A stretch of 64,000 nucleotides of DNA from a virus. Location of the stretch: IMG/VR virus record IMGVR_UViG_3300035687_000002, positions 62,001 through 126,000 of that record. The stretch is one strand, 5' to 3'. Position 1 is the stretch's first letter; each line of letters opens with the position of its first letter. This document shows, piece by piece, positions 45,507-54,784 of this stretch. The notes beneath the pieces are model-generated. The model did not search any database. It saw only the letters and a program-made list of their open reading frames with translations, and was not told the DNA's origin. The position numbers were made by a program, and so were the translations under genes.

Positions 45507-48500
45507 TATCTTACACTTAAAAGTTTCTTAATATTGTAAAGTTTTGTTATAAACTTGTTCTTTCCTGAAATATTCTTAATCAGACGGAACTTGTTCCAAT
45601 AGTGACGGAATTTCTTTCTTTGTTCCTCAGGCTTGTTTATATCAATTGCCTGTGGATTTACTACTTGCTTGTAACCACTTTCATCCGTAGGGAATAAATG
45701 GTTTTCAGCAAGACTGAACTCACCTCTGTCTTTAACAGAGTCCCAGAATTGATTAACCCTGTATTTATTCTCCTCTTTTGAGAAAAGAATATCATAAGTC
45801 ACTGGATTATCCAGATTCCTCTTTGGATAAGCTAAGTCTACCTCTGGATTGTTAGAACGATAACTCAAAGCTAACAATGGTGATATCTGTTCAGTATTGT
45901 GAACTACAAGATGAGAGAAGTTTTCGTGGTGTACATGGAAACGGTCTCTTCCAAAGTTCTTGTAATGATAAACTTCAAGCATGTATTCCAATGAACGTGG
46001 GATGTCAATCTGCTGTCCGGAGTTACTTATAAATTCTATCTCAAAAGGAAAATCATTTCCATAGAATTTACAGAAGCTATCAAAACTTTCATTGTGTTTC
46101 CAAACTCCGTTGTCCTTTACAGTCATAAAGTGGTCATCTCTCTGAATAACCCAATCAGGATGCCAGTCATGCCAGCTTATAAATCCTTTCTCAAGAGGGC
46201 TGTAAGATAACGTCCATGATATATCATTAAAATATCTATTGTCTCTGAGTGTGACTACATTTCCTCTGTATTTGAACGTCGAGGACATTTTGTCCCAGAT
46301 AATGTCCTCGAACTTAGGAGAGAAATCTCTCTTAGTAATATAGACAGTCTCATTAAAGCTATCAAATACAGTTAAGTATCCTACACCAGCAACAGGATTT
46401 TCAACCTGAGGATATTCTGGAAAATACTTATATAGAGCTATTGGCATGTAGTTCTTACACCAGTAAGAAACTCCTTGTCTGCTGATATCTTCCGGCACAT
46501 TAGTAAAGTCAAATATTCTACCTTGTCTCTCAGATGGATAATATTTTCCAAGATGAGTGTTACTGAAGGCATATTTGCTGTTACATGCACCATAATTATT
46601 ATCTGTTGGCATACTCTCACGAGGGTCCTGAGCAAATAATCCACCATCTCCAATAGTTACTTTCCTACCTGACTGCTCTAATTCAAGGAAATCTCTTCCC
46701 ATAGAAACAAATGGAGATGCCTTTGAGAACAGGAATATAACTCTATCTTGGTCCATTTTATGGATACCTGTAAGGTTTCCAAAATCACTTTCCCTAAAAG
46801 CAAAATAATTAGCTGGTAGAAAGTGCTGCCAGTTATCTGTAGTTTGCAGGTTAAATGCTGGCATACTATAAATTACACTATTGCTTTGGTCAGTAGGAAT
46901 TGGGTCTGCAGGGTCAAAATCACTTCTCTGAACAGGAGCATAAATCTCTGTCGTATATAAATCTGAAAATGCACGAGAAATCACGAATTCTTCAGGAGTG
47001 TCAAGTCTGTCAGAACGAAATATGTCCTGAACATTCCTGTTATTCTTAGAGAAATATGGAAATTCATTAGTTTGCTTCTCTCTGTAGTCTACATTGTAAT
47101 CAGCCTCTACAAAGAAATCGAGTCCTGCATTACTAGATAAATACATATATGCATCATCAACACGGGCTATATTCTTCTTGTCATTACCTATACAATCCAA
47201 GTTGTATTTTGATGAAGTAGTTCTGTTAAATTTAGCATAATTAATTGTTTTTGATGATAACAATTCACCAAAGTCAAACTTAGTTGTATCCATCCAAAAG
47301 CGAGGATATGCCAAATTACGATATTTTCTGTAATCATATTCAGTTCCTGCTTGAAAATTTGTATTAGCCAGATTCTGAGTAAAGAACTGCATCCTCTTCT
47401 GGAACTGGAAACGTGTGATAACACAATCTCCACCATATAAAATAGGAGTTTCAGTAATATCTTCATCGAATTCCAGAGCACAACCATGCATAGATACAGA
47501 TGAAGCTGAACCTAATTGTCCATATTGATTAGGATTTATTTCCTTGTTCGTTACATAGAAAGCAGAACCAACTGATTTTGTCTTCTTTGTAATGTCATTA
47601 CACACCTTAAATCCTGTGGCTGTGTTTCTTGAAGTATCCTTTGTTGTAGGGTCAGATATTTCCTTATTCAACTGGAAATATACAGAAGGTTCCCTTAATA
47701 GGTTATTGTAAACATCACCTTCAATACTTACTATAGTAGGAGGAATTTGGAGAGGAGCTCTTAATAGTCTTCTTCTCTTGTTTCCCTCTGGAGTGCAAAT
47801 AGATTTGTTGAATACTGCAGCAGCGTTATACTGATATACGTAGTCAGTAAATCCCATGAAGTTGTAAATTGTGTTCAATACTTCATCTGCATATCTAATT
47901 ACTGAAACTGCAGTTAAAGCAGCTGTTACACCAATATTAACTATCAGGGCTATAACACTCTTAATTACTTTCAAATATGCAGCTAATCCCTGTGAATTAC
48001 CACTTCCAATAGCTGAAATGATGGACTGAATACTGTCAACAATACCTTGTCCAGTTACAGACAATGCAGAACCTCCACCTGTTGAAGTGGATGAGGAAGT
48101 ATTTCTTACACCCAGTGGGTCAGCTAAATTAGACCCGAATGTAATAGCAGATTGTGGTCCCGGAGTAGTTGTAATAGCTCCACCTGCAACACCTGCCAGT
48201 GAACCAGTAAAGCTAAAACCAGCACTTCCTTTAGTAGAACCCTGTGTATTCGTTGTTATTTGGTTCTTTAAACCTGCAGCTTCAAAGTAAGTTTCAACTA
48301 TACCAATGGCTAACGCAACCCAAAAAGCAAATTGGTTTAATAACTTTGCCTGTGGGTGATTATATACAATATCAAATTTACCACTTACATCAGCTACTTC
48401 TTCAGATTCAATCTTGATTTCAGGACCAAGTGAATACTTTGGCTCGAATAATGTATGTGGAGAATGAAACGTGAATTTATCCTTGTGATACTCTGTTAGT

Positions 48501-50215
48501 GGAGTAAAATTGGTTTCCTTATGGTTCTTGAATACAGTTTGAGTTGATGATAAAAACTGGTCTGGTGACAGGTCATTTACTGGATAGTTTGAATAGTAAA
48601 CTGTTTCATCAAATGACTTGTCGTAATATGAACGGACATTTGTCATAAGACCTCTGGCAACTACTGTCCCATTTCCACCTTTTCTATCAGAACGTGTAAT
48701 TTTGTATCCTACAATATCTGGATTATCGAACTTAGCAATGTTCTTAAAACGAACACCAAGGATATTAACATATGTTTTACCTTCAATGATGCTGTAACGA
48801 GGTACTTTACACTCATCTGGCATTTTGTGGAAACGTATTGGCTTGTTAGCATCCCTTCCAAATATTGGATTATCTGGATATAATTCTGTACTTTCGACAT
48901 AACCAAAGCTTCCTGTTCCAAGAACTCTCCTTCCACAACTGAATTCGTTGTTCTCAGGGATAAGCTTTCCAGCAGTATTTTCTACTCTCCAACGAGGAAT
49001 AGCATCTTTGGTTTCACAGTCTGAAAATTGTGTATCCAGCTCAAATACATCAGCAGAAGACACAGGAGCTTTATCAATTCCTGTTGCAATTCTCCCCGGC
49101 ATGTGAAACTTATCAGTTAATTCACCAGTATTATAAATACCTTGAATATAAAAATCATAATTTTCATCTCTGTAATAACCAACATCTGAACCATCAGTTT
49201 CATAGTAATCAGCTAAGACTTGTTCTACAACGTACTCAGCCTCGATATTCATTGCCTTTAGTTGATAGTTTTCCTCTGGACGAGATACTAAATCAGCAAG
49301 GAATAGATAGTTCGCATTTGAGGAAATAATACCAGCCTTTACCCAAGTAGGTTTCTGAATAACCAAATTTGAAAGGAGGACCTCTTGATAAGATGAATTT
49401 ATGAAGTCAGTTATAGAAACACTTTTCACTTTCGTAGAATAGGTTCCTACTACTTTTGCAAGCTTTGTGACACCTTTTGTTGTAGGGTCTATGTAATTAC
49501 CAACAACAATTAAGCTAAAATGGTCAAACTCACTATCAAGATTCTCCAGTTTCACCTCAAGAGAGTTACTGTTTGTCAGGGAAAATAAAGGAACCCTATT
49601 TGATATTCCATACCAATCAGTAAAAACTTGTCCATTAACTGTGTAAGCCAGAGCTACAGAATACATACCATTTGGAATGTTTCCACTTTGACCCTTTTTA
49701 ACCTTGATACAAGGGTATTTTACCTTTCTGAATGTACGAATATCATCACAATCATTTACTTTATCAATATTCTTAAGTTCAATCCTTCTTGGAGGATTAT
49801 TGTTATCTGTGAAGTAGATAATTGTACCCTTCTGAAAGTCCTTTTTGCTTTCACCTGTTACAGGAAATGCATCATTAAAATTAAGACAATCACCATTGAA
49901 AACTTTGGTATATGTACAAGTTACACTGTTTCCTATACCAATTTCAGACTTTATATTGTTTGTAGAGAAAATTACAATATCATTATCTGCCAAATTTATA
50001 GTTCCAATAATCTTATATGGAGCTTCAAAGCAAAGAGTATTTGAAGGTTCATTACCAATAGAGCCTAAATCTCCATCCTTAGAGTTACGGACAGCATTTC
50101 TGGCATGAGTATACTGTTCGTTACTCACGAGAGAATCAGTCAAGTCCGTTACTAATCCAGCTTTACCTGTAACATTAGTTGATGTCGAAGATGTATTCTG
50201 TAATTTATCAGCCAT
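45506..50215 (-). CDS. 1,569-aa tail protein, muzzle/stabilisation-like
   Basis: The N-terminus contains ARNAVRNSKDGDLGSIGNEPSN and then regularly spaced strand segments (DNDIVIFSTNN, GTIIYFTDNNNPPRRIEL), a beta-propeller-like pattern seen in tail stabilisation and muzzle proteins of podovirus-like and crAss-like phages. Residues about 640-790 form an Ala/Gly/Ser-rich hydrophobic insert with possible membrane-active helices. The C-terminal half is again strand-rich. It follows the ring-type proteins and ClpP-like protease, as expected for the distal tail. Muzzle is inferred from size, order and N-terminus. Confidence 0.65.
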   Translation of the reverse strand: MADKLQNTSSTSTNVTGKAGLVTDLTDSLVSNEQYTHARNAVRNSKDGDLGSIGNEPSNTLCFEAPYKIIGTINLADNDIVIFSTNNIKSEIGIGNSVTCTYTKVFNGDCLNFNDAFPVTGESKKDFQKGTIIYFTDNNNPPRRIELKNIDKVNDCDDIRTFRKVKYPCIKVKKGQSGNIPNGMYSVALAYTVNGQVFTDWYGISNRVPLFSLTNSNSLEVKLENLDSEFDHFSLIVVGNYIDPTTKGVTKLAKVVGTYSTKVKSVSITDFINSSYQEVLLSNLVIQKPTWVKAGIISSNANYLFLADLVSRPEENYQLKAMNIEAEYVVEQVLADYYETDGSDVGYYRDENYDFYIQGIYNTGELTDKFHMPGRIATGIDKAPVSSADVFELDTQFSDCETKDAIPRWRVENTAGKLIPENNEFSCGRRVLGTGSFGYVESTELYPDNPIFGRDANKPIRFHKMPDECKVPRYSIIEGKTYVNILGVRFKNIAKFDNPDIVGYKITRSDRKGGNGTVVARGLMTNVRSYYDKSFDETVYYSNYPVNDLSPDQFLSSTQTVFKNHKETNFTPLTEYHKDKFTFHSPHTLFEPKYSLGPEIKIESEEVADVSGKFDIVYNHPQAKLLNQFAFWVALAIGIVETYFEAAGLKNQITTNTQGSTKGSAGFSFTGSLAGVAGGAITTTPGPQSAITFGSNLADPLGVRNTSSSTSTGGGSALSVTGQGIVDSIQSIISAIGSGNSQGLAAYLKVIKSVIALIVNIGVTAALTAVSVIRYADEVLNTIYNFMGFTDYVYQYNAAAVFNKSICTPEGNKRRRLLRAPLQIPPTIVSIEGDVYNNLLREPSVYFQLNKEISDPTTKDTSRNTATGFKVCNDITKKTKSVGSAFYVTNKEINPNQYGQLGSASSVSMHGCALEFDEDITETPILYGGDCVITRFQFQKRMQFFTQNLANTNFQAGTEYDYRKYRNLAYPRFWMDTTKFDFGELLSSKTINYAKFNRTTSSKYNLDCIGNDKKNIARVDDAYMYLSSNAGLDFFVEADYNVDYREKQTNEFPYFSKNNRNVQDIFRSDRLDTPEEFVISRAFSDLYTTEIYAPVQRSDFDPADPIPTDQSNSVIYSMPAFNLQTTDNWQHFLPANYFAFRESDFGNLTGIHKMDQDRVIFLFSKASPFVSMGRDFLELEQSGRKVTIGDGGLFAQDPRESMPTDNNYGACNSKYAFSNTHLGKYYPSERQGRIFDFTNVPEDISRQGVSYWCKNYMPIALYKYFPEYPQVENPVAGVGYLTVFDSFNETVYITKRDFSPKFEDIIWDKMSSTFKYRGNVVTLRDNRYFNDISWTLSYSPLEKGFISWHDWHPDWVIQRDDHFMTVKDNGVWKHNESFDSFCKFYGNDFPFEIEFISNSGQQIDIPRSLEYMLEVYHYKNFGRDRFHVHHENFSHLVVHNTEQISPLLALSYRSNNPEVDLAYPKRNLDNPVTYDILFSKEENKYRVNQFWDSVKDRGEFSLAENHLFPTDESGYKQVVNPQAIDINKPEEQRKKFRHYWNKFRLIKNISGKNKFITKLYNIKKLLSVR

Positions 50216-50901
50216 TATATTTTAGTTAGAGAGCTCCAATCGTAGTTAAATATCTGGTCAGAGAATCCATATTCAATAGATTCTTCTGCAGTGAAGAACA
50301 CATCTTCTTTTTTATCCATTTGACTACGTAGCCACTTTTTTATTTTGAGGGTATCTTGTCCTTTGAATTTCCCTTTCTCTGCCATTTTTTCAGCGTAGAT
50401 ATCAAACATTACCTTCTCTGTACGCTTATCGAACTCCATATTTGACATAACTCCTTTGTATGTTCCTTCAATTCCATATGTGCCATCATGTATCATAAAA
50501 TATGAATTTGGCATCATCACTCTCTTATCTGCTGCCTGAAAGATGATTGAAGACATACTTCTGGCGTGTGTATAATTCAGAATAATAACAGGAGATGGGC
50601 ATGATTTTATAGCATCATAAATTGCCATTCCTTCATTCCAATCTCCTCCACAGGTCTTCATGTGTACCAGAATTGGTTTATCTGGATTAACCCTCATACA
50701 CATGTTAATATTTTTGATGAACCTTTTTGCAATCACATAATCAATTCCGGGTTCACTTGCATCCGAAGTAACTTCATACCCTCTGTCAACTCCCATTAGA
50801 TATATATGATTACTAATCAAATCAATATCAAATTCATGCAAATGGAAGAGTAAATCCTCAGATTTGATTTTGAGCTTGTGGTCAAGTTTATATTCAAGCA
50901 T
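50215..50901 (-). CDS. ClpP-like serine protease (family S14)
   Basis: A 228-aa ClpP/crotonase-fold protein. The catalytic Ser is probably S115 (THARSMSS). H138 in YFMIHDG matches the ClpP MIHxP site. The oxyanion-side strand LVHMKTCGGDWNEG (about 78-91) is also present. It lies inside the tail-protein block between a ring-type protein and the large muzzle-like protein, with TAATG junctions at both ends. It may process virion proteins during assembly or act as a head maturation protease, but no unprocessed substrate is evident. Confidence 0.82.
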   Translation of the reverse strand: MLEYKLDHKLKIKSEDLLFHLHEFDIDLISNHIYLMGVDRGYEVTSDASEPGIDYVIAKRFIKNINMCMRVNPDKPILVHMKTCGGDWNEGMAIYDAIKSCPSPVIILNYTHARSMSSIIFQAADKRVMMPNSYFMIHDGTYGIEGTYKGVMSNMEFDKRTEKVMFDIYAEKMAEKGKFKGQDTLKIKKWLRSQMDKKEDVFFTAEESIEYGFSDQIFNYDWSSLTKI

Positions 50902-51776
50902 TATTGAAAATATTTAAAGTATTGATTATACCAACCCATTTCTTTTCTTCTTTGCATATCAACATATTCCCCATATTCTTTTGTAGAAGCTACATTGTAA
51001 GCATCCAACCAAGCTTTTACTCTTTCCTGCTGAGCGAGCTTAAATTGCTCACCATAGTTCCCATCTGAATTGAAGATAGTGTCCTGCCAAATCTTCTCTT
51101 TAACTGACCACTCATAATAAGGAGTGATTAGAGGATGGAAGGGGAAGAGTAAGTGACCATCTTCATCCTGCATTGTGGCGAGATACATAATATAAATCTC
51201 ACCAGAACGAAAAGGAGTACTAATATGGTCATCTTCTATAGTTACCATATATTTACCTTTTCTTCTTGTATTAGGGCAGGATGTGTGACAATGTGACTGA
51301 CTGGCTGGAGAAACACCCAACTCTATGAAAGTAGTGGAAGCATGAACAGTGATATTCTCCGTTCTTTTGATGGTAACTCCATAGCAATCCGGACAACCTA
51401 ATGAGTCTCTGTCGACATGAGCTTCGTATATTGCATCCCTATCAAAGTTGTTTGAGAAAGGATTACGCATTGTAACTGTTATCCCATTAGTTGCGGATAG
51501 TGCTGTAACGAAAAATAGCTTCTCAAAATTCAGAGGAAGCTTTGCTTGGTACTCATGAACTGGAATACATATTTGCTTGATGTCACGGATTGAGATTCCC
51601 AATCTTTCATTACAAGCCATTACAGTCTTAATACAGACTCCATCATCAATCAAGCCCTCTGCATCCAGTTTCCTTAGGTCACGCTTTACAATTGCCATTA
51701 ATTCATCCATAGGACGAAGTTCCAATAGCTTCTTAGGAACAGGAATGTGTATTTTATGTTTATCGTGGTGTTCCAT
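50901..51776 (-). CDS. 291-aa tail ring/connector-type protein
   Basis: A soluble mixed alpha/beta protein with MRNPFSNN, LFPFHPLITPYYEWSVKEKIW and a helical C-terminal part (LAQQERVKAWLDAYNVAS) resembling tail connector proteins of crAss-like phages. A CPDCYGV / CHTSCPNTRR pair of Cys clusters about 25 residues apart could bind metal. TAATG junctions couple it to the genes on both sides. Structural role inferred. Confidence 0.6.
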   Translation of the reverse strand: MEHHDKHKIHIPVPKKLLELRPMDELMAIVKRDLRKLDAEGLIDDGVCIKTVMACNERLGISIRDIKQICIPVHEYQAKLPLNFEKLFFVTALSATNGITVTMRNPFSNNFDRDAIYEAHVDRDSLGCPDCYGVTIKRTENITVHASTTFIELGVSPASQSHCHTSCPNTRRKGKYMVTIEDDHISTPFRSGEIYIMYLATMQDEDGHLLFPFHPLITPYYEWSVKEKIWQDTIFNSDGNYGEQFKLAQQERVKAWLDAYNVASTKEYGEYVDMQRRKEMGWYNQYFKYFQ

Positions 51777-52459
51777 TAAGCTTTAGTATTTGGATTTTTA
51801 TTTATTTGTTCATCATCTGGTAATCTTTTTGTAACTCCTGCAAGAAGTTCTACTGCTTTAGCCATCATTTCTGCTTCAACCCATCCGGGTATCCAGAATG
51901 GAGTGTCAAGGAAACGGATACAATCCTTCTTCTCACAATCCAAACAATCCTGCTCATGCATTGAGATATCATCTGTATAGAATCCGAATACAGTAGCAAA
52001 GTTCGGATTGTGTTCAGGGAACCAAAGATATCCATCTTCAAAGAATACATATTTTGTTGTTCCTTTACTTCTATAAGGGTCTTTTCTTATTTGCATCCAA
52101 ACTGTTGATGTAGTATAGAAGAAGTCTGTTGAACCATCTACGGAAGATACACTTTTGAGTAAAGGACCATTAGCATCCTCCCACAAATCTGGTAATCGCT
52201 CTGCACTTCTGAATATCCTACAACCAGTTTTTATGGGTAAGCAGGAGTCAATCAGTGGAACCTCGATAACTCGGATTGTAAGAGGTTGAAATAATGAACT
52301 ACTTGCCCAAACTCTTCCAGCAGAAGCTTCTCTCCTGATTAACCATTTACCCTGTTCCAAAAGAGTCTGATAAAGAAACTGATTGCTGTAAGTGCTATCA
52401 GCATTCAGCTCATTTAGTTTCTTACGTAAGGATTCTATACTTTTTCTCTTTGTACTCAT
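51776..52459 (-). CDS. 227-aa tail ring/connector-type protein
   Basis: A protein with a helical start (ESLRKKLNELNADS, FLYQTLLEQGKWLI) followed by a strand-rich core (RVIEVPLIDSCLPIKTGC, TKYVFFEDGYLWFPEH) and a terminal helix (WVEAEMMAKAVELLAGV). This arrangement resembles small ring proteins in crAss-like phage tails. CLDCEKKDC is a Cys cluster near residue 175. It is separated by 1 nt from the gene upstream and shares TAATG downstream. Confidence 0.6.
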   Translation of the reverse strand: MSTKRKSIESLRKKLNELNADSTYSNQFLYQTLLEQGKWLIRREASAGRVWASSSLFQPLTIRVIEVPLIDSCLPIKTGCRIFRSAERLPDLWEDANGPLLKSVSSVDGSTDFFYTTSTVWMQIRKDPYRSKGTTKYVFFEDGYLWFPEHNPNFATVFGFYTDDISMHEQDCLDCEKKDCIRFLDTPFWIPGWVEAEMMAKAVELLAGVTKRLPDDEQINKNPNTKA

Positions 52460-52460
52460 T

Positions 52461-52985
52461 TTATCTTTTTTTGGTCCAGATATTGGGTTTTCCTCCCACT
52501 GTTACTCTGGCTACTCTAATTGAATTAGGATTTTTGACAATGTATTCTCCGGCAGCTTCTGTTAACTCACGGGTTTCATCAAATGCATAGAATTGGAGAA
52601 CTTTATTGAATCTTGCTGCCCATCTTCTTTCCCACTTAACACGGGCTGGTTTCCCTTTAGAGTCGAAGTTGAAGTGATGTACTTCTTCACCATGTTCTTC
52701 TGAGGCTGCATGGTCAATGATATCCATCTTGTAAGGTATATATTGAACCTTAAGTTCTCCTGTGTAACTTCCTAATTTCACTCCCAAGGGATTATTGACA
52801 GCTTCATATCTTATCTTCTCAGCAATCTCAAGCCAGCTTTTATAGAATATATCCCAAGTCATATCCTTATGCTCAGGGAACTCCTCAAGGAACTTTTTGA
52901 ACAGCTCCTTCGTCACGACAATCTTTGAGAATTCAGCTTTCCTCATTCTCGGAGCAGTCCTATTATTACTATAAATTCGACCCAT
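52461..52985 (-). CDS. 174-aa tail-connector-type protein, first gene of the late operon
   Basis: A basic 174-aa protein (FKKFLEEFPEHKDMTWDIFYKSWLEIAEKI, NPLGVKLGSYTGELKVQYIP, WERRWAARFNKVLQFYAFD). It starts next to a promoter-like site at 53013-53043 and begins the long minus-strand late series. Its small size and position ahead of ring-type proteins suggest a connector or head-completion role. No family is firmly recognised. Confidence 0.55.
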   Translation of the reverse strand: MGRIYSNNRTAPRMRKAEFSKIVVTKELFKKFLEEFPEHKDMTWDIFYKSWLEIAEKIRYEAVNNPLGVKLGSYTGELKVQYIPYKMDIIDHAASEEHGEEVHHFNFDSKGKPARVKWERRWAARFNKVLQFYAFDETRELTEAAGEYIVKNPNSIRVARVTVGGKPNIWTKKR

Positions 52986-53012
52986 TAACGCAATAAATTA
53001 TTTAATATAAGC

Positions 53013-53043
53013 TAAAGATAACCTTTTTTAATCATTTTTCAAA
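53013..53043 (-). promoter_or_regulatory. Candidate late-operon promoter
   Basis: TATCTTTA on the minus strand (53013-53020) with TTTG 19 nt upstream (53040-53043). It lies directly after the terminator at 53057-53086 and 28 nt before the first late gene. Both boxes deviate slightly, so a late-specific variant or a virion polymerase promoter is possible. Confidence 0.5.
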
Positions 53044-53056
53044 ATTAACCTTAGGC

Positions 53057-53086
53057 ATTAAAAAACCCCCCGTAGAGACGGAGGGT
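53057..53086 (-). terminator. Terminator of the exonuclease gene
   Basis: The minus strand forms ACCCTCCGT / ACGGGGGGT (plus positions 53078-53086 and 53065-53073, one G-T pair) with loop CTCT and a following T-run (53059-53064). Confidence 0.88.
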
Positions 53087-53095
53087 TAATGAAAA

Positions 53096-53935
53096 CTAGA
53101 GTTTATATCGAAACTTCTTTATTGGGCAATATTGCTGTAGTTTGTTATAGACTTTTTCAAGGAGAACAACGTCTTCCTTACAGTAATCCACCATTAATTT
53201 CATTGCTTTATTGTCATTTCTAAGGAGAATATCCTTCCACATATCATAATTAGTTTCTATTTTACCTCCAAATCCAAGGAATTTTCCCATGTAATCAAGC
53301 CTATTAGCATTGAAACGGAACCCTTGCCTTGCCATCTTGAGGGTATCAATAGAGTTGAATTTAGGGCTTATAGGGATATTGTGATAGATACACCTAGTCC
53401 TAACCCATTTAATGTCAAAATTGTCTCCATTTTGAGCTATAAGCTCATCTGCTGAATCTACTATCTTAGCGAATTTCTGTAATATCTCTTTATCGCACCC
53501 ATTGTTCCACTTTAGAGAGTAAACTTTATCATCTCCGGCCCACTTCCAGCATATACAAATAATTGCTCTTTCCTGAATAATTGAATCATGACTTAATGAT
53601 ACTTTCCTTCCAATACCCCATGATAATACTATATCCGGAGATACTTCAATATCAAAGAAAAGCTTGGTTTTAGGACGATTCTTCTGTTCCATAATCCTAT
53701 CATACATGTCTATCATGTCTGTTTCCTCCTTAGAGGCAATATAGGATGATGCTGAACGTAATGTAGTCTGGACATCTCTTATTAAGGTTAACTCTTTCGT
53801 TATCTCAGATGTCGTCTTCTTTGCTCCTGTGTGAGGTTGTGTTAACCAGATAGCTCCAGCTACATTGGCTGGAGATTTCTTAATGTATCCCCGTTTAGTT
53901 AATAGGAATGTTTTGACTTGTGCTCTAGTTATCAT
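53096..53935 (-). CDS. DnaQ-like 3'-5' exonuclease (PolB-type proofreading fold)
   Basis: A 279-aa protein. ExoI is FFDIE (D95, E97), ExoII is NGDNFDIKW and ExoIII is MVDYCKEDVVLLEKVY, the YxxxD form. These mark a DEDDy RNase H-like nuclease like the proofreading domain of family B polymerases, but no polymerase domain is attached. The preceding region (1-75) is basic and may bind DNA. The ORF opens at 54022, but the first 29 residues overlap the promoter region. The ATG at 53935 is 24 nt past a TAGATTTG box (53960-53967) whose -33 element is poor. It ends at its own terminator. Confidence 0.85.
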   Translation of the reverse strand: MITRAQVKTFLLTKRGYIKKSPANVAGAIWLTQPHTGAKKTTSEITKELTLIRDVQTTLRSASSYIASKEETDMIDMYDRIMEQKNRPKTKLFFDIEVSPDIVLSWGIGRKVSLSHDSIIQERAIICICWKWAGDDKVYSLKWNNGCDKEILQKFAKIVDSADELIAQNGDNFDIKWVRTRCIYHNIPISPKFNSIDTLKMARQGFRFNANRLDYMGKFLGFGGKIETNYDMWKDILLRNDNKAMKLMVDYCKEDVVLLEKVYNKLQQYCPIKKFRYKL

Positions 53936-54047
53936 GTTATCGTTTTTAATTAAGATACACAAATCTACCGCTAATTGCAAGCAAAACCTATTATTTATTG
54001 TTAAGATAGTGTTAACAAACAAAACATCTAACGTCCAGTGAACGTTA

Positions 54048-54079
54048 TTTGGATTTGTTAATTATTCTTCGTATATTAG
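54048..54079 (+). promoter_or_regulatory. Promoter of plus-strand HNH gene
   Basis: TTTG (54048-54051), 20 nt, TATATTAG (54072-54079). The HNH start is 4 nt downstream. It lies divergently from the exonuclease gene and points into the tRNA cluster. Confidence 0.75.
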
Positions 54080-54083
54080 TAGT

Positions 54084-54443
54084 ATGAAAAAACTAAAAAG
54101 ATATGGATATGAGGAATATATCCAAAAGTGGAAAGATGGAGAAGTAACAGGTGGGAAAGGAGATTTACAAGGTCATGGAAAGGTTTCTGACCATGTAAGA
54201 AAATACCTATTTGAAAAGTATGAGAGTAAATGTACTCTATGTGAATGGTCTAAACTAAATCCTACTACCAATAGTATTCCTCTAGAGGTAGAACATATAG
54301 ACGGAAATTCAATGAATCATTCTGAAAATAATTTAACTCTTCTTTGTCCAAACTGTCATTCATTGACGAAAGGACATAGTACCTCTAAAGGTAATGGTAG
54401 AAGATACTACAGACAGAAGTATCACAGAGAAAAAGTGGGTTAG
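54084..54443 (+). CDS. HNH homing endonuclease (plus strand)
   Basis: A 119-aa protein with CTLCEWSK, LEVEHIDGNSMNHSENNLTLLCPNCHSLT, a complete HNH motif with two CxxC zinc pairs. The N-terminal part is basic and may bind DNA. It is the only plus-strand gene between 5150 and 64000, has its own promoter, and converges on the tRNA array. Its last codons overlap the 3' end of the tRNA-Tyr-like gene on the other strand by 8 nt (54436-54443). Confidence 0.88.
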   Translation: MKKLKRYGYEEYIQKWKDGEVTGGKGDLQGHGKVSDHVRKYLFEKYESKCTLCEWSKLNPTTNSIPLEVEHIDGNSMNHSENNLTLLCPNCHSLTKGHSTSKGNGRRYYRQKYHREKVG

Positions 54444-54499
54444 GAGAGAATCGAACTCTCGTGCCTATGATTTACAGTCATTGCTGGTTGCCCTGACCT
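54436..54499 (-). tRNA. tRNA-Tyr(GTA)-like, D-arm missing
   Basis: The T arm (GAGAG-TTCGATT-CTCTC) is perfect. The anticodon arm has loop CTGTAAA and four pairs. The only acceptor partner for CTAACCC is AGGTCAG (five of seven pairs), which leaves 10 nt and no room for a normal D arm. Either a D-armless tRNA or a decayed gene. If functional it supplies the only Tyr tRNA here. Confidence 0.4.
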
Positions 54500-54512
54500 C
54501 TGACTCAGGTAG

Positions 54513-54597
54513 CGGAGAGTATGAGATTCGAACTCATGGGCCGAATAAACGACCACAGTTTAGCAAACTGCTCCAATAGCCACTCTGGCAACTCTCC
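54513..54597 (-). tRNA. tRNA-Ser(GCT)
   Basis: Acceptor ends GGAGAGT / ACTCTCC, T loop TTCGAAT, anticodon loop TTGCTAA, long class II variable arm. Reads AGC/AGT. CCA is not encoded. Confidence 0.9.
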
Positions 54598-54602
54598 TTG
54601 TG

Positions 54603-54688
54603 CGGAAGGTAAGAGACTCGAACTCTTACGTGGCTCATCACCGACCTAGCTGTTTTCAAGACAGTGTACCTCTCCTTTGGGACCTTCC
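54603..54688 (-). tRNA. tRNA-Ser(TGA)
   Basis: Acceptor GGAAGGT / ACCTTCC, T arm AAGAG-TTCGAGT-CTCTT, anticodon loop CTTGAAA, class II variable arm. Reads UCN. CCA is not encoded. Confidence 0.9.
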
Positions 54689-54697
54689 TTATAATTG

Positions 54698-54782
54698 TGA
54701 CCAAGGTGGGATTCGAACCCACACGCCCATTTCTGAGCAAGGGATTTTAAGTCCCTCGTGTCTACCATTCCACCAAAGGGCC
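54698..54782 (-). tRNA. tRNA-Leu(TAA)
   Basis: D arm GTGGAATGGTAGACAC, anticodon loop CTTAAAA, long variable arm and a perfect T arm. The acceptor is poor: 5' GGCCCTT with 3' CTTGGTC leaves three mismatches at the base of the stem. Its 5' end lies about 5 nt from the T-run of the upstream terminator. Confidence 0.75.
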
Positions 54783-54784
54783 AA

